The notes under the pieces were generated by a model that saw only the letters and a program-made list of their open reading frames with translations, was not told the origin of the DNA and searched no databases. Made by a program: the position numbers and the translations under genes. From UBA1573 sp034005165 (GTDB taxonomy: Bacteria; Pseudomonadota; Alphaproteobacteria; Micavibrionales; Micavibrionaceae), in contig JAVEVE010000008.1 in NCBI GenBank assembly GCA_034005165.1, positions 1 to 64,000 on the forward strand: DNA of 64,000 nt, read 5' to 3'. Below are positions 34,403 to 42,817 of the stretch, in pieces; position 1 is the first letter of the stretch; each line of letters opens with the position of its first letter.

Positions 34403-34834
34403 ATGTCCAAAGCAGGTAGCGCGCTCGTTCCTCAGAATTATAAGCCGACGGACGATGAAGAGTTCATGAATCCGGTTATGAAGGAGTATTTCCGTCAGAA
34501 ACTGATTGCGTGGAGAGAAGAACTCTTGAAAGAGTCGGAAGGAACCATCCACAACACATTGCAAAGTACGGAATTGCAAAAGCCTGACTTGGCTGACCGA
34601 GCTTCTGCCGAGACGGATCATGCTCTGGAACTAAGAACTCGCGACCGTGAACGTAAGCTCATTACCAAGATTAACGAAGCTTTGCTGCGTATTGATGATG
34701 ATACATACGGATATTGCGAAGAAACCGGCGAGCCGATTACTGTAGGCCGTCTTGATGCACGTCCAATCGCAACCTTGTCTCTAGAGGCTCAAGAGCGTCA
34801 TGAGCGCATGGAACGCACCCACCGCGATGAGTAA
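34403..34834 (+). CDS. dksA: RNA polymerase-binding transcription factor DksA
   Basis: Binds the RNA polymerase secondary channel and works with ppGpp. 143 aa: a coiled-coil with the tip region DLADRASAETDHALELRTRDRERKL (residues about 55-80) and a C-terminal globular part, DDDTYGYCEETGEPITVGRLDARPIATLSLEAQERHE. Only one cysteine remains where the zinc-finger type has four, the usual alphaproteobacterial form. It is adjacent to fliX and has its own terminator. Confidence 0.95.
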   Translation: MSKAGSALVPQNYKPTDDEEFMNPVMKEYFRQKLIAWREELLKESEGTIHNTLQSTELQKPDLADRASAETDHALELRTRDRERKLITKINEALLRIDDDTYGYCEETGEPITVGRLDARPIATLSLEAQERHERMERTHRDE

Positions 34835-34872
34835 TCTGCGCGTATAGTGCTAAATACAGAATGCAGAATTTA

Positions 34873-34909
34873 AACGCCCCTTTCTAATACGGAGAGGGGC
34901 GTTATCTTT
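34873..34909 (+). terminator. Intrinsic terminator of dksA
   Basis: AACGCCCCT pairs with AGGGGCGTT (9 bp, extended by TCT/AGA) 40 bases after the dksA stop, then ATCTTTAG. T tract is short. Confidence 0.7.
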
Positions 34910-35016
34910 AGTCTGTTTCCTATTTGCTAATTTTTAATTGCTATAGTTGCATATCCGCATAATATATAGTATTATGGTAAAAATTAAAAAGATGGTCTCA
35001 AAAGGATTGGTGTGTG

Positions 35017-35907
35017 ATGGCAGAAGAAAAAAAGAAAAAAACAGAAGCTCCGATGGCTCCGTCTGGAGGTATAGCACCTGAACCTCAGACCATAGGCAAG
35101 ACTGAGTCATTCTCCAGCGGCATCAAAGATTTTATTACGAACTTTTTAAAAAACACAGGTCTGGACAAGATAATCGACAAGATCAAGGAGGCTTTGGGCA
35201 TGGAAGCAAAATCTAAACCTGAAACACACGGTGGAAAGCCGGAAAAATCCCCGGGAGCTGAAACCTCTGCCAAGCCGGCCGAGCCAGGGGCATCACCAAA
35301 ACCATCGCCTGAAGTCGCTCCGTCCCAACGACCAGTCGCAGCTCCTGCGCCTGCAGAGACCGCATCTAACCCGAAAATTGTAGAGGTAGAAGTCAAAGAC
35401 CCTGACTTGAAAAAATTTTACGACAGTCTTTCACCTGAACAAGTGGAAATGCAAAAGCGCATCGCTGAATTGGGGGGGAGTGAGTCTCTTGGTGAACCCA
35501 AGGGGATAGAGCCGGGCCTCCCTGCTTCAATCTATACTCTTGAAAAGAACTTGGGAGCAGAGAAATATGATGGTCCATTCTATTCTAAGGATGTGAAGCG
35601 TTTTCAATATGAGCCATCTGAAGAGGTCAACAGACTTGCTAAAGAATTCGAAGAGTCTCTGACACCAGATCAAAAAGCTTTATTCAATAAATATAGCGAT
35701 AAGGCTCACAGGGAATTGAGAGAAGGCTACGACCGAGGTATGAACCCTTATACCGCACCAGTGCTGCGCACGGGGCAGACAGATGAGTTTTCCAAATTAC
35801 TTCGAGAAAATATGAGTGAAGTAACAAGTCCTTCTACAGGGTTTAAACAGGGGGGACCTTCTGTCACAGTTGAACCTGGTATCAAAACTATTATGTCAGG
35901 ACCATAA
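35017..35907 (+). CDS. Proline/lysine-rich hypothetical protein, 296 aa
   Basis: I do not recognise this protein. It has no signal or membrane segment. Residues about 1-40 are Lys/Pro-rich; about 35-60 form an amphipathic helix (GIKDFITNFLKNTGLDKIID); about 65-120 are a low-complexity Pro/Ala/Lys linker; and the C-terminal 150 residues are helical and charged (RLAKEFEESLTPDQKALFNK). A GTG at 35014 is an alternative start. It lies between dksA and a strong bidirectional terminator, alone in its transcript. Possibly an intrinsically disordered scaffold. Confidence 0.6.
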   Translation: MAEEKKKKTEAPMAPSGGIAPEPQTIGKTESFSSGIKDFITNFLKNTGLDKIIDKIKEALGMEAKSKPETHGGKPEKSPGAETSAKPAEPGASPKPSPEVAPSQRPVAAPAPAETASNPKIVEVEVKDPDLKKFYDSLSPEQVEMQKRIAELGGSESLGEPKGIEPGLPASIYTLEKNLGAEKYDGPFYSKDVKRFQYEPSEEVNRLAKEFEESLTPDQKALFNKYSDKAHRELREGYDRGMNPYTAPVLRTGQTDEFSKLLRENMSEVTSPSTGFKQGGPSVTVEPGIKTIMSGP

Positions 35908-35930
35908 TTTGGTCAGACAAAGAACGAAGA

Positions 35931-35973
35931 AAATAAACAAAACGCGGAAATATTTTCCGCGTTTTGTTTATTT
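35931..35973. terminator. Strong bidirectional terminator
   Basis: A perfect inverted repeat of 20 bases each side (35931-35950 with 35954-35973) around a TAT loop, containing AACGCGGAA/TTCCGCGTT, with A-rich and T-rich flanks. It ends the proline-rich gene on the plus strand and lies in the 3' end of the 57-aa minus-strand gene, whose stop codon at 35968-35970 is inside the right arm. Confidence 0.9.
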
Positions 35974-36141
35974 ATCCTGCGTGTCTTCTGAATCTTTCTC
36001 TTCTAGGGCTCGTTTGAGAATATCAGGAATATTGCCCTTGGAAATCTCGGCAGATAAATGCCTCTCCAGAATAGCAGGATCATCCTCGCGCATTGGCTTT
36101 TTGCCTATAGACCAGAGTAATTTATCGCGTTCTTTTCCCAT
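35968..36141 (-). CDS. Small hypothetical protein, 57 aa
   Basis: Below the usual ORF cutoff but well supported. ATG is preceded by AGGAGG (spacing 5) and encodes MGKERDKLLWSIGKKPMRED, DPAILERHLSAEISKGNIPD, then a charged ILKRALEEKD tail. It appears soluble, helical and charged. It lies directly downstream of the tandem-GGDEF gene on the same strand (gap about 20 bases), so the two are likely cotranscribed. Its stop lies inside the right arm of the terminator. Function unknown. Confidence 0.75.
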   Translation of the reverse strand: MGKERDKLLWSIGKKPMREDDPAILERHLSAEISKGNIPDILKRALEEKDSEDTQDK

Positions 36142-36162
36142 AACAACCTCCTGTTTTCTGCC

Positions 36163-38430
36163 CTATTTCCCGAGTTTTCTCTCGCCAGATATGCCTGACG
36201 GATGTGACGTTTCCTGAATATCTTGTACTGGAGATTCATCCCCTAGTGCGCTACGGCTAAATCCAGCCCCTAGACCGTTTTGGGGCAAGGTAATTGGTGG
36301 AGAAGTTTGAGATGCGGAAGAAAAATGATCTTGAATATGTGTTGGAGATTTTTCTTCCAAAGAAAGGGCCATCTTTTTCTCGCGGAACTGGGATACTTTT
36401 TCTGATAGCGCATCTCTCTGCTTTTGCAGATAAAAACCCGCAGATTTACCATTCAGTTCAACTGGGCTGGAGTGCGTGATGACATCAATTCCGCTTATGT
36501 TTCGCTCTTTTTTAATGTCTTTTATGTCCTCAAAAGTAAGGCCCTCCAAGGCTGAACGTGCTTGAGGGCTCAGGATAATTCCTTTCCTGTCCATAAACTC
36601 AATAATCTGAGTGGATGAAAACAGTCGTGTATTTTCTGCAATATCCCGTTCGATTTGAAGCACTGTCTCTGAAGCTAGAGGTGTAGTCACACCTTCTGCA
36701 GTTTTGATTATGGGCTTTAAAATCATATGAAATTCTGCTCCACCATAATGTGCAATCTGATAGTCTGAAGACCTGACACCATTGAATTGCATGGCATTGC
36801 GAATAATATTCTGTGTCATTTCAAGAAGCACCGCATTGGCCCCATCATGCCCGAGCGCATCATTCAGCCCACCAAGATTGTGAAATGACGTGCTCACTGT
36901 ATAAGGAGTAAGATGGCCCACGCGCAATTTGTGTTCGATCTCCTTTGTATCTTGAACGAAATAATCAAGTGTTTCCGGAAGATCGTTTGGCATCCAAACA
37001 CCAGCTGCAGGATCAAGCGGAGTCATGCGGTATGCATAGTCACGCACCAGATTACGTTCGAACATGTCCTGAATGTCAATCGCCCGCCGCTGTAATTCTT
37101 CTTCTAGGGCAACTGCTCTTCGAGCTGCCGGAGTCGAAAATAAAGGGAGTGTCGCCGTAGGATTTTTTAAAAATTCAGGAACCTCTGATTTAAATACAGA
37201 GAGTTTCATAGACTCTATTTCAGAAATATTTTGTTCCATATAGCTATTCCGATCGGCAATAGAAAAACTTGCCTGAGGCTTGTAACGATCAAAATAAGCC
37301 TTGCGCCTTTGGGATGCTTTTAACGCGCCTTCCAGAGCATGCGCTATAGCTTCCTGAATATCCTGATCGGGGCCTTCCGGTTTCATGAAGGGGGTTTGAT
37401 TGAAAATCTGGGTAAATGCCAGACGGAGGGTTGTATAATCAATTGTTCCGTTTCTGTCATGCCCCAAGACAAGTTTGTTTGCTTTAATAGCCAAATCAGC
37501 TTCTTCAACAACATGAGCCGGATCAATCGACTTCATGTTAACCAACGCAACAGAAGCTCCAAAGCCTCTCTTCAGCGGATCATTCGGTGCTTTGAGGTGA
37601 GGATGGTCGTGTAACCCGAGTTTGGCCATATGGAGTTCTATGGACTGATTTATACGAAGCTCGACTGCAGTATAATTTTTAGGATCAATTCCTGATACAA
37701 TTAAACGCAGCTCATCTCCTCCCGCGCGAACTGGTAGGATCTTTGCTCCATCGGGCAAAATCTCCTGAACATCACGTTCGATAGAGAGTGCAATCAATTT
37801 CGCAGTCTTGTCCGTGAGCTTGAATGCTTCACTTTGCGTCTCCCGGAAGAGGGAAATCATCTGCTGACTCTTGGGATCTGTGCGTCTAAATAATGCCTCA
37901 AAAGCCTGAGGAGTTTCAGCCTTACTCTTGATGAGGTTTATTAAATCAGCGGCAAGTGGGTCAGCATGTTCTTCAAGAAGTTTTATCTGGTGGAAATCAT
38001 TTGTTCCTCCCATATTGGAATAATCAACTTCAATCATTGCTACATGCTGTGTGTTAAGGCGCGCAAATAGATGCCCTAAAGCAGATGACAGGCCCAGATG
38101 TGGTTTCTGCATGTATCCGGTCATAGTATCCGGAATAAAACGCCCGTGGTCCATTTCGGTAAACAGTGCCCACAATGCAGGGTTTTCATTCCCCATGTAT
38201 TTTTTGGTGAGTTGCGCACGCAATTCGGCCGGATGCAGCAATCCGTCCGCTTTCATAATCTCTTGAATATCTTTTAAGACTTGTTCGGCAGATATGGGGA
38301 CATTTGGAGGGAATTGCCCGGATTGAATTCCTTGCACAGGCTCAACAAAGCTATTCAAAAAGGACTGTAATTCCTTTTTGTAGAATAGGCCCTGTAGCTC
38401 AGGCAAAATGTCTGGTACTGTCTCAGACAC
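36163..38430 (-). CDS. Protein with two GGDEF-like domains (one near-intact GGDEL, one GGAEF)
   Basis: A 755-aa soluble protein of unusual architecture. The first domain (about residues 125-335) has a diguanylate-cyclase frame: MIEVDYSNMGGTNDFHQ with metal Asp136, RAGGDEL (235-241) and GASVALVNM...EEADLAIKANKLVLGHDRNG. The second (about 500-670) has SFHNLGGLNDALGHDGANAV and HYGGAEF (561-567), where the catalytic Asp is replaced by Ala. A helical region (about 345-500) links them. It resembles neither a simple GGDEF protein nor GGDEF-EAL. GTG start with GAGGG at spacing 8. It may make or bind c-di-GMP next to flagellar genes (inference). Confidence 0.75.
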   Translation of the reverse strand: MSETVPDILPELQGLFYKKELQSFLNSFVEPVQGIQSGQFPPNVPISAEQVLKDIQEIMKADGLLHPAELRAQLTKKYMGNENPALWALFTEMDHGRFIPDTMTGYMQKPHLGLSSALGHLFARLNTQHVAMIEVDYSNMGGTNDFHQIKLLEEHADPLAADLINLIKSKAETPQAFEALFRRTDPKSQQMISLFRETQSEAFKLTDKTAKLIALSIERDVQEILPDGAKILPVRAGGDELRLIVSGIDPKNYTAVELRINQSIELHMAKLGLHDHPHLKAPNDPLKRGFGASVALVNMKSIDPAHVVEEADLAIKANKLVLGHDRNGTIDYTTLRLAFTQIFNQTPFMKPEGPDQDIQEAIAHALEGALKASQRRKAYFDRYKPQASFSIADRNSYMEQNISEIESMKLSVFKSEVPEFLKNPTATLPLFSTPAARRAVALEEELQRRAIDIQDMFERNLVRDYAYRMTPLDPAAGVWMPNDLPETLDYFVQDTKEIEHKLRVGHLTPYTVSTSFHNLGGLNDALGHDGANAVLLEMTQNIIRNAMQFNGVRSSDYQIAHYGGAEFHMILKPIIKTAEGVTTPLASETVLQIERDIAENTRLFSSTQIIEFMDRKGIILSPQARSALEGLTFEDIKDIKKERNISGIDVITHSSPVELNGKSAGFYLQKQRDALSEKVSQFREKKMALSLEEKSPTHIQDHFSSASQTSPPITLPQNGLGAGFSRSALGDESPVQDIQETSHPSGISGERKLGK

Positions 38431-38604
38431 GAAATAATCCCTCTATAGGTATTCAGCCAATTTTTTTTCTTACATATTATAGGCGTATTATAGGCTGACG
38501 CGATTAAATATTGGTTATTTTATCAGAGTTTAGCGGAGTATAGGGTAAAAGAGCTGGGAAATGGAAGGATTTCCATGAAATTCGTAAAACGGACAGTTAA
38601 TCGA

Positions 38605-38639
38605 GAAAAAAAGAGCCAGCAGTCTTGCGACTGGCTGGC
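38605..38639 (-). terminator. Terminator of the flgF-flgG-flgA-flgH operon
   Basis: On the minus strand a 10-bp stem (GCCAGC-AGTC with GACT-GCTGGC, one bulge, positions 38615-38639) is followed by T7 (A run 38605-38612 on the plus strand). About 70 bases after the flgH stop. Confidence 0.85.
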
Positions 38640-38711
38640 GGGGAGTTGGGTGGGTAAGGGTAAATCAGTAACTCATGAACTCTAAAATATTCAGGTTTTT
38701 ACTCGCCGAAA

Positions 38712-39476
38712 TCAAAACGGAAAGATGATATCGTAAAGCTGTGTCCCGTATCGCGGCTGCTGGACATCGGTAATCTGCCCGTTTCCGCCATATGCAATGC
38801 GTGCTTCGGCAATTTGTTCGTAGGAAACTGTGTTGTCGATATTTATATCCTGAGGGCGTACAATACCTGCCAGTTGCAAGACACGGTTCTCGTAGTTAAC
38901 TCGTACTTCTTGCGAGCCTTGAATAACCATGTTTCCGTTCGGCAATACTTGTGTTACGGTTGCTGCCAGTTTCATTTTAATTTTTTCTTTGCGGTCTGTT
39001 GTGCCATCGCCTTTATACGAGGAATCTGCATCTGCATTTGTCAGATTTGAAGTGCTTAATGCTTCAGGGAAAACTTGTGTTAACTGGGTTTCCATGCCAA
39101 GGAGGTTTGGAAGAGAGGCCCCTTCCGAAGTGGTACGTGACCGGTCGGTAGCATTCTCCATTTTTCCTTTATCATCAATATCAATCAGAACGGTCATAAT
39201 GTCTCCGATTGTCTTGGCCCGCTGGTCTTTAAAGAATCCTTGTTGAGCTCCTGTCCAGAGAGAGTTTCCTTTTTTTGCGACAACTTGTGACTGAGGCATT
39301 GGCATACTGACAGGTTTGTATCCTTTTTGGTATGTCGGATTGACAATCGCGGATTGCGGTGGTGTTTCACCGATATTCTTGACGCGATCAACTGCGGAGC
39401 AGGCTGTTAGAGCGCTTCCTGTTATCGCAATCAGAATAAAATTTCCTATTCCTTTTCTTGTGTTACTCTGTTTCAT
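38712..39476 (-). CDS. flgH: Flagellar L-ring lipoprotein FlgH
   Basis: Outer-membrane ring. A lipoprotein signal peptide ends in LTACS (Cys26). Conserved FlgH blocks: NSLWTGAQQGFFKDQRAKTIGDIMTVLIDI, TVTQVLPNGNMVIQGSQEVRVN and the C-terminal ISYEQIAEARIAYGGNGQI-like region (here VSYEQIAEARIAYGGNGQI) with VQQPRYGTQLYDIIFPF. 254 aa. It ends the operon that starts at the sigma-54 promoter at 40807 or farther upstream at 42511. Confidence 0.95.
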   Translation of the reverse strand: MKQSNTRKGIGNFILIAITGSALTACSAVDRVKNIGETPPQSAIVNPTYQKGYKPVSMPMPQSQVVAKKGNSLWTGAQQGFFKDQRAKTIGDIMTVLIDIDDKGKMENATDRSRTTSEGASLPNLLGMETQLTQVFPEALSTSNLTNADADSSYKGDGTTDRKEKIKMKLAATVTQVLPNGNMVIQGSQEVRVNYENRVLQLAGIVRPQDINIDNTVSYEQIAEARIAYGGNGQITDVQQPRYGTQLYDIIFPF

Positions 39477-39529
39477 GTTATCCCACCTTTCTTGTCATTT
39501 TTGACTTATTGTGAATTCTGATTTTGTCC

Positions 39530-40522
39530 TTATTGGACCTGAACTATTTTGTCTCCAATTACTTCGGCCCGCAGGGATTGATTGCTGCTAATATTCATGA
39601 CGCGAATAAAGTCTCCTTCTGCGCCGGGTTGCATGGCCTTGCCTCTAGCTGTCAGTTGCAACGGGCCGGATGCGAAGCGGATCAGTATTTCATCCCCACG
39701 TGCAACCAGTTGCGGAGAAACAAGCTCACGCATTTTGACAGGAGCTCCAGCTTCAACTAGGCGAGCAGGAGTCTTTCCGATCATTTTATCGGTATCTGTT
39801 ACGGTGTCGTATGTGATGTTGCGGACAGTTACAGGAATCCACTCGATATCGCCGGACCCGATAATATCACCAGCTTTGAGGGAGGACCTTAACACAGGAA
39901 CATTCTGGACCTTATCGATCACTCCACTCAAAGACAGGGTTTTAACCGGGTTGTCCGCATTTGGAGCTGCAACAACCGCGGTGAACACATCACGACCGGG
40001 CGTATAGGACATGCTGGCAATCTCGACAGTTGCAGGTAAGTCACCTGCCAAAGTAATTGAAGGCACGACATTTCCGACGGTCAATTCAAAATCTCCACTG
40101 ACACCCTTCACGGCAAGTGCAGCTTTCAATGCATCTGTAATCTGCTCAGATGTAATAGTCTGCGCGGTGCGTGTAATGACAACTTGGTCAAGGGCAGAGG
40201 AGGGTTGCCAGTCAATATTGTACAACGTTGCAACGCGTTTAAGTGTTGAGGCATTGATAACCATTGTTTTTCCTGGTTGAGGCGATGCTCCCAAAACAGC
40301 ATCCTGTTTATCAGGTAGATCAGTAAACAAGTCGCTCAGACGAACAACACGGTCATTCACAGAAGTTTCGGCAATTAAATTAGCCGCAGAAGCAGTTGGA
40401 ATATGCAAGAACAGATAGAGAAGGGCGTAACCGAGACCAAGTACAATTGCGATGCTTTTGAACGTGAGGCGGCACATATAAAGGACGCTCTGTTTTGTCT
40501 GTTCGATTTGGTACTTTGTCAT
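39530..40522 (-). CDS. flgA: Flagellar P-ring chaperone FlgA
   Basis: Periplasmic chaperone for P-ring assembly. An N-terminal membrane or signal segment (residues about 20-45, SIAIVLGLGYALLYLFLHIP) precedes the SAF-type domain. The C-terminal third is typical: LRSSLKAGDIIGSGDIEWI, IGKTPARLVEAGAPVKMREL, ARGDEILIRFASGPLQLTARGKAMQPGAEGD. 330 aa is on the long side. GGGAG precedes the ATG by about six bases. Seven bases past its stop flgH does not begin; a 53-base gap separates them. Confidence 0.93.
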   Translation of the reverse strand: MTKYQIEQTKQSVLYMCRLTFKSIAIVLGLGYALLYLFLHIPTASAANLIAETSVNDRVVRLSDLFTDLPDKQDAVLGASPQPGKTMVINASTLKRVATLYNIDWQPSSALDQVVITRTAQTITSEQITDALKAALAVKGVSGDFELTVGNVVPSITLAGDLPATVEIASMSYTPGRDVFTAVVAAPNADNPVKTLSLSGVIDKVQNVPVLRSSLKAGDIIGSGDIEWIPVTVRNITYDTVTDTDKMIGKTPARLVEAGAPVKMRELVSPQLVARGDEILIRFASGPLQLTARGKAMQPGAEGDFIRVMNISSNQSLRAEVIGDKIVQVQ

Positions 40523-40563
40523 TGTTTTGCTCCCTTAATCCCTAACTGAATGTGAACACTCTC

Positions 40564-40746
40564 TTAACCAACTAGCCCTTGCAACATGTCGGAAGCTTGA
40601 GCCAGGCGTTCAAAGGTCTGAAACATGGTATTTGTTCCGTTCTCCACAAACACAACAACCACGCCCGCTAATCCGATAACAGTCAGAAGGCTACGTATGC
40701 TTTGAAGAATGATTTGGTTTCCGGTTGTTTCAAAATTCATGTTCAT
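40564..40746 (-). CDS. 60-aa flagellar-cluster membrane protein
   Basis: 60 aa with one membrane helix (about residues 18-36, SLLTVIGLAGVVVVFVENG) and an amphipathic C terminus (FERLAQASDMLQGLVG). It lies between flgG and flgA, directly downstream of a sigma-54 promoter. Its function is unknown. Size and helix suggest a small basal-body or export accessory (inference). Confidence 0.65.
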   Translation of the reverse strand: MNMNFETTGNQIILQSIRSLLTVIGLAGVVVVFVENGTNTMFQTFERLAQASDMLQGLVG

Positions 40747-40806
40747 ATTGCACCTCTCTACTCAGTTTTTGGCCTTAACGGTCGTTTTTTCCTACCTGTT
40801 TAGCAT

Positions 40807-40822
40807 TGCAAGAGGTATGCCA
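40807..40822 (-). promoter_or_regulatory. Sigma-54 promoter of the 60-aa gene, flgA, flgH
   Basis: Minus-strand TGGCATACCTCTTGCA: correct GG-N10-GC spacing and a perfect TTGCA -12. It is about 60 bases upstream of the ATG at 40746. Confidence 0.9.
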
Positions 40823-40850
40823 ACCTCTTGCTTTATGGATAATTATTTAC

Positions 40851-41636
40851 CTATCTGAGCTGATTAACTGTATCCATCATCTCGTCAGAGGTACTGATAA
40901 CGTTTGAGTTCATCTCGTATGCGCGCTGGGCGGTAATCAGCAGGGTGATTTCCTTAACAGAGTCCACGTTAGACTGCTCAAGAACGCCTTGCTTGATAGT
41001 CCCGAAGTTGGTCTCGCCCGGAATACCGGCAATAGCTGCTCCGGAAGCCTCGGTTTCCATGAACATGGTGTCGCCTACAGATTCAAGTCCAGCCGGGTTC
41101 ACAAAGTTTGCCAGTTCAATCTGCCCCAAATTCTGCATGGCGACCTGAGCAGGCATTTTAGCAAGAACTTCCCCTTGCGTGTTTACTTCGACATAAACCG
41201 CATCAGAAGGGACGGTAATGCCTGGTAACAGGCGATAGCCTTCAGAAGTGACGATTTCGCCGTCTTGGTTCATTTGAAAGCTACCGGCACGTGTATAGGC
41301 GGTTTCTCCGCTTGGAAGCTCGATTTGGAAGAATCCGCGACCGTTAATCGCCAGATCCATATCACCATCCGTAATCTGAAGGGTTCCTTGCTCGTGAGAG
41401 CGATAGGTTGCAGACGGCTTAACACCAAGGCCTAAAGAGAGCCCCGCAGGAATGACAGTCCCCGCTGTAGAAGATGTCGCCCCTGGTCTGGATAGATGCT
41501 GATACATCAAATCCTTGAATTCAAGCCGTTGCTTTTTAAAGCCGGTGGTGGTCATGTTGGCGATGTTGTTGGAAATAGTATCCACATTCATCTGCTGGGC
41601 CAGCATGCCTGTCGCGCCGATATCGAGTGATCTCAT
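40851..41636 (-). CDS. flgG: Flagellar distal rod protein FlgG
   Basis: Forms the distal rod. 261 aa: N-terminal MRSLDIGATGMLAQQMNVDTISNNIANMTTTGFKKQR (rod/hook ANIANxxT motif), LDLAINGRGFFQIE-type segment (here MDLAINGRGFFQIELP), TAYTRAGSFQMNQDGEIV, and the C-terminal QRAYEMNSNVISTSDEMMDTVNQLR helix. Length normal. It follows flgF by 65 bases. Confidence 0.97.
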   Translation of the reverse strand: MRSLDIGATGMLAQQMNVDTISNNIANMTTTGFKKQRLEFKDLMYQHLSRPGATSSTAGTVIPAGLSLGLGVKPSATYRSHEQGTLQITDGDMDLAINGRGFFQIELPSGETAYTRAGSFQMNQDGEIVTSEGYRLLPGITVPSDAVYVEVNTQGEVLAKMPAQVAMQNLGQIELANFVNPAGLESVGDTMFMETEASGAAIAGIPGETNFGTIKQGVLEQSNVDSVKEITLLITAQRAYEMNSNVISTSDEMMDTVNQLR

Positions 41637-41701
41637 TTTAGTCTCCTTTACGTCTTACCCTTATTTATTTGTTTTACCGTTTGTCCGAAGTCCGTCCGGA
41701 A

Positions 41702-42436
41702 TTAGGACGTCTTTTCACCTATTTTTTTGATCGCATTTACTTGACGCTCATGTTCGTTGTTAATCATGCGCATTGTAGATTGATAGGTTCTCAGGATATC
41801 TATCATACGTGTCATCTCTTGTACCGGATTGACGTTTGATCCTTCCAGATAGCCTTGTTTTACAATAGTTTCGGTTGCCGCCCTCCCGGCATCCTTCGAA
41901 GAATATAATCCGTTGCCTTCAGGGGTCAGAGACTGAATGTTGTCAAATTCGACAACTGAAATTCGTCCGACAATATTGCCGTCCGCAGAGATATCTCCAT
42001 CATGGGTAATAACAACGTCATTGGCTCCTGCGGGAATGGCAATCGGGTTACCACCAGGACCAGAAACTCTGAACCCATCGGACGTAACTAATTCGCTATT
42101 GGAATTGATCGTAAAGTCGCCGCCGCGCGTATACTGGATTGTGCCACTGGGAGACATGACCTCTATAAACCCAGGGCCATTTAGCGCGATATCATAAGTT
42201 CCCCCAGTAACAGAAATAGAACCAGGGGAGGTGGTGTCATACTGCCCCATGTCATAGACCATCGACAGAGAGTCTTGATTGGTGTAGCTTGAACTCTTGG
42301 CGATATATTCCTCGAACATCGGGTTTTGAGCTCGGTATCCTGCTGTATTGACGTTTGCCACGTTGTTAGCGACCAGCGTCATGGCGTGGTCAAGAACCAA
42401 CTGTCTTGATAATCCAACGTATAAACTATTTTCCAT
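41702..42436 (-). CDS. flgF: Flagellar proximal rod protein FlgF
   Basis: Rod protein. 244 aa with the N-terminal VANNVANVNTAGYRAQNPMFEEY motif, ALNGPGFIEV, TIQYTRGGDFTINSNSELVTSDG and the C-terminal RTYQSTMRMINNEHERQVNAIKKIG helix. It is transcribed from the sigma-54 promoter at 42511-42526, first in flgF-flgG. Confidence 0.95.
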   Translation of the reverse strand: MENSLYVGLSRQLVLDHAMTLVANNVANVNTAGYRAQNPMFEEYIAKSSSYTNQDSLSMVYDMGQYDTTSPGSISVTGGTYDIALNGPGFIEVMSPSGTIQYTRGGDFTINSNSELVTSDGFRVSGPGGNPIAIPAGANDVVITHDGDISADGNIVGRISVVEFDNIQSLTPEGNGLYSSKDAGRAATETIVKQGYLEGSNVNPVQEMTRMIDILRTYQSTMRMINNEHERQVNAIKKIGEKTS

Positions 42437-42510
42437 TATCTCTTCCCTTTACCCTTTAACCTTTTTGCCTTCGATTTCAGGTCAAACCTTTTACGGCTCC
42501 CTCTTCGTAT

Positions 42511-42526
42511 TGCGAAACCCGTGCCA
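42511..42526 (-). promoter_or_regulatory. Sigma-54 promoter of flgF-flgG
   Basis: Minus-strand TGGCACGGGTTTCGCA: perfect TGGCAC -24 and TCGCA -12, correct spacing, about 75 bases upstream of flgF. Confidence 0.9.
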
Positions 42527-42711
42527 AGATAGAAAATCATGGAAAAACAAGGAATTGCAGGGGGCTTAAAATATGGATAGGGTAAGGGCTGCTAGGAAAA
42601 ATATGTCTTCTGACAATGATTTTCCCGAACACTTGTCGAGCGAGCGGCATTTTTTTCCTCCCTTGATGGGATAATTCTCCACAGGGCTCTATATCAATTC
42701 GTATAAGCGGT

Positions 42712-42740
42712 TTGAACAGGGGGCTGGTGTTCTATAGAAT
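42712..42740 (+). promoter_or_regulatory. Candidate sigma-70-type promoter of the fliL operon
   Basis: TTGAAC (42712-42717), 17-base spacer, TAGAAT (42735-42740), about 80 bases before the fliL ATG. A perfect AGGCCG-GTT-CGGCCT dyad (42766-42780) lies in the leader. No sigma-54 site was found here. Confidence 0.5.
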
Positions 42741-42817
42741 AAGAAAAATACTGATTCCCGAGTTCAGGCCGGTTCGGCCTTTCAGACCAATAGTTTAGAC
42801 AATATGGAAGAAGCTTT

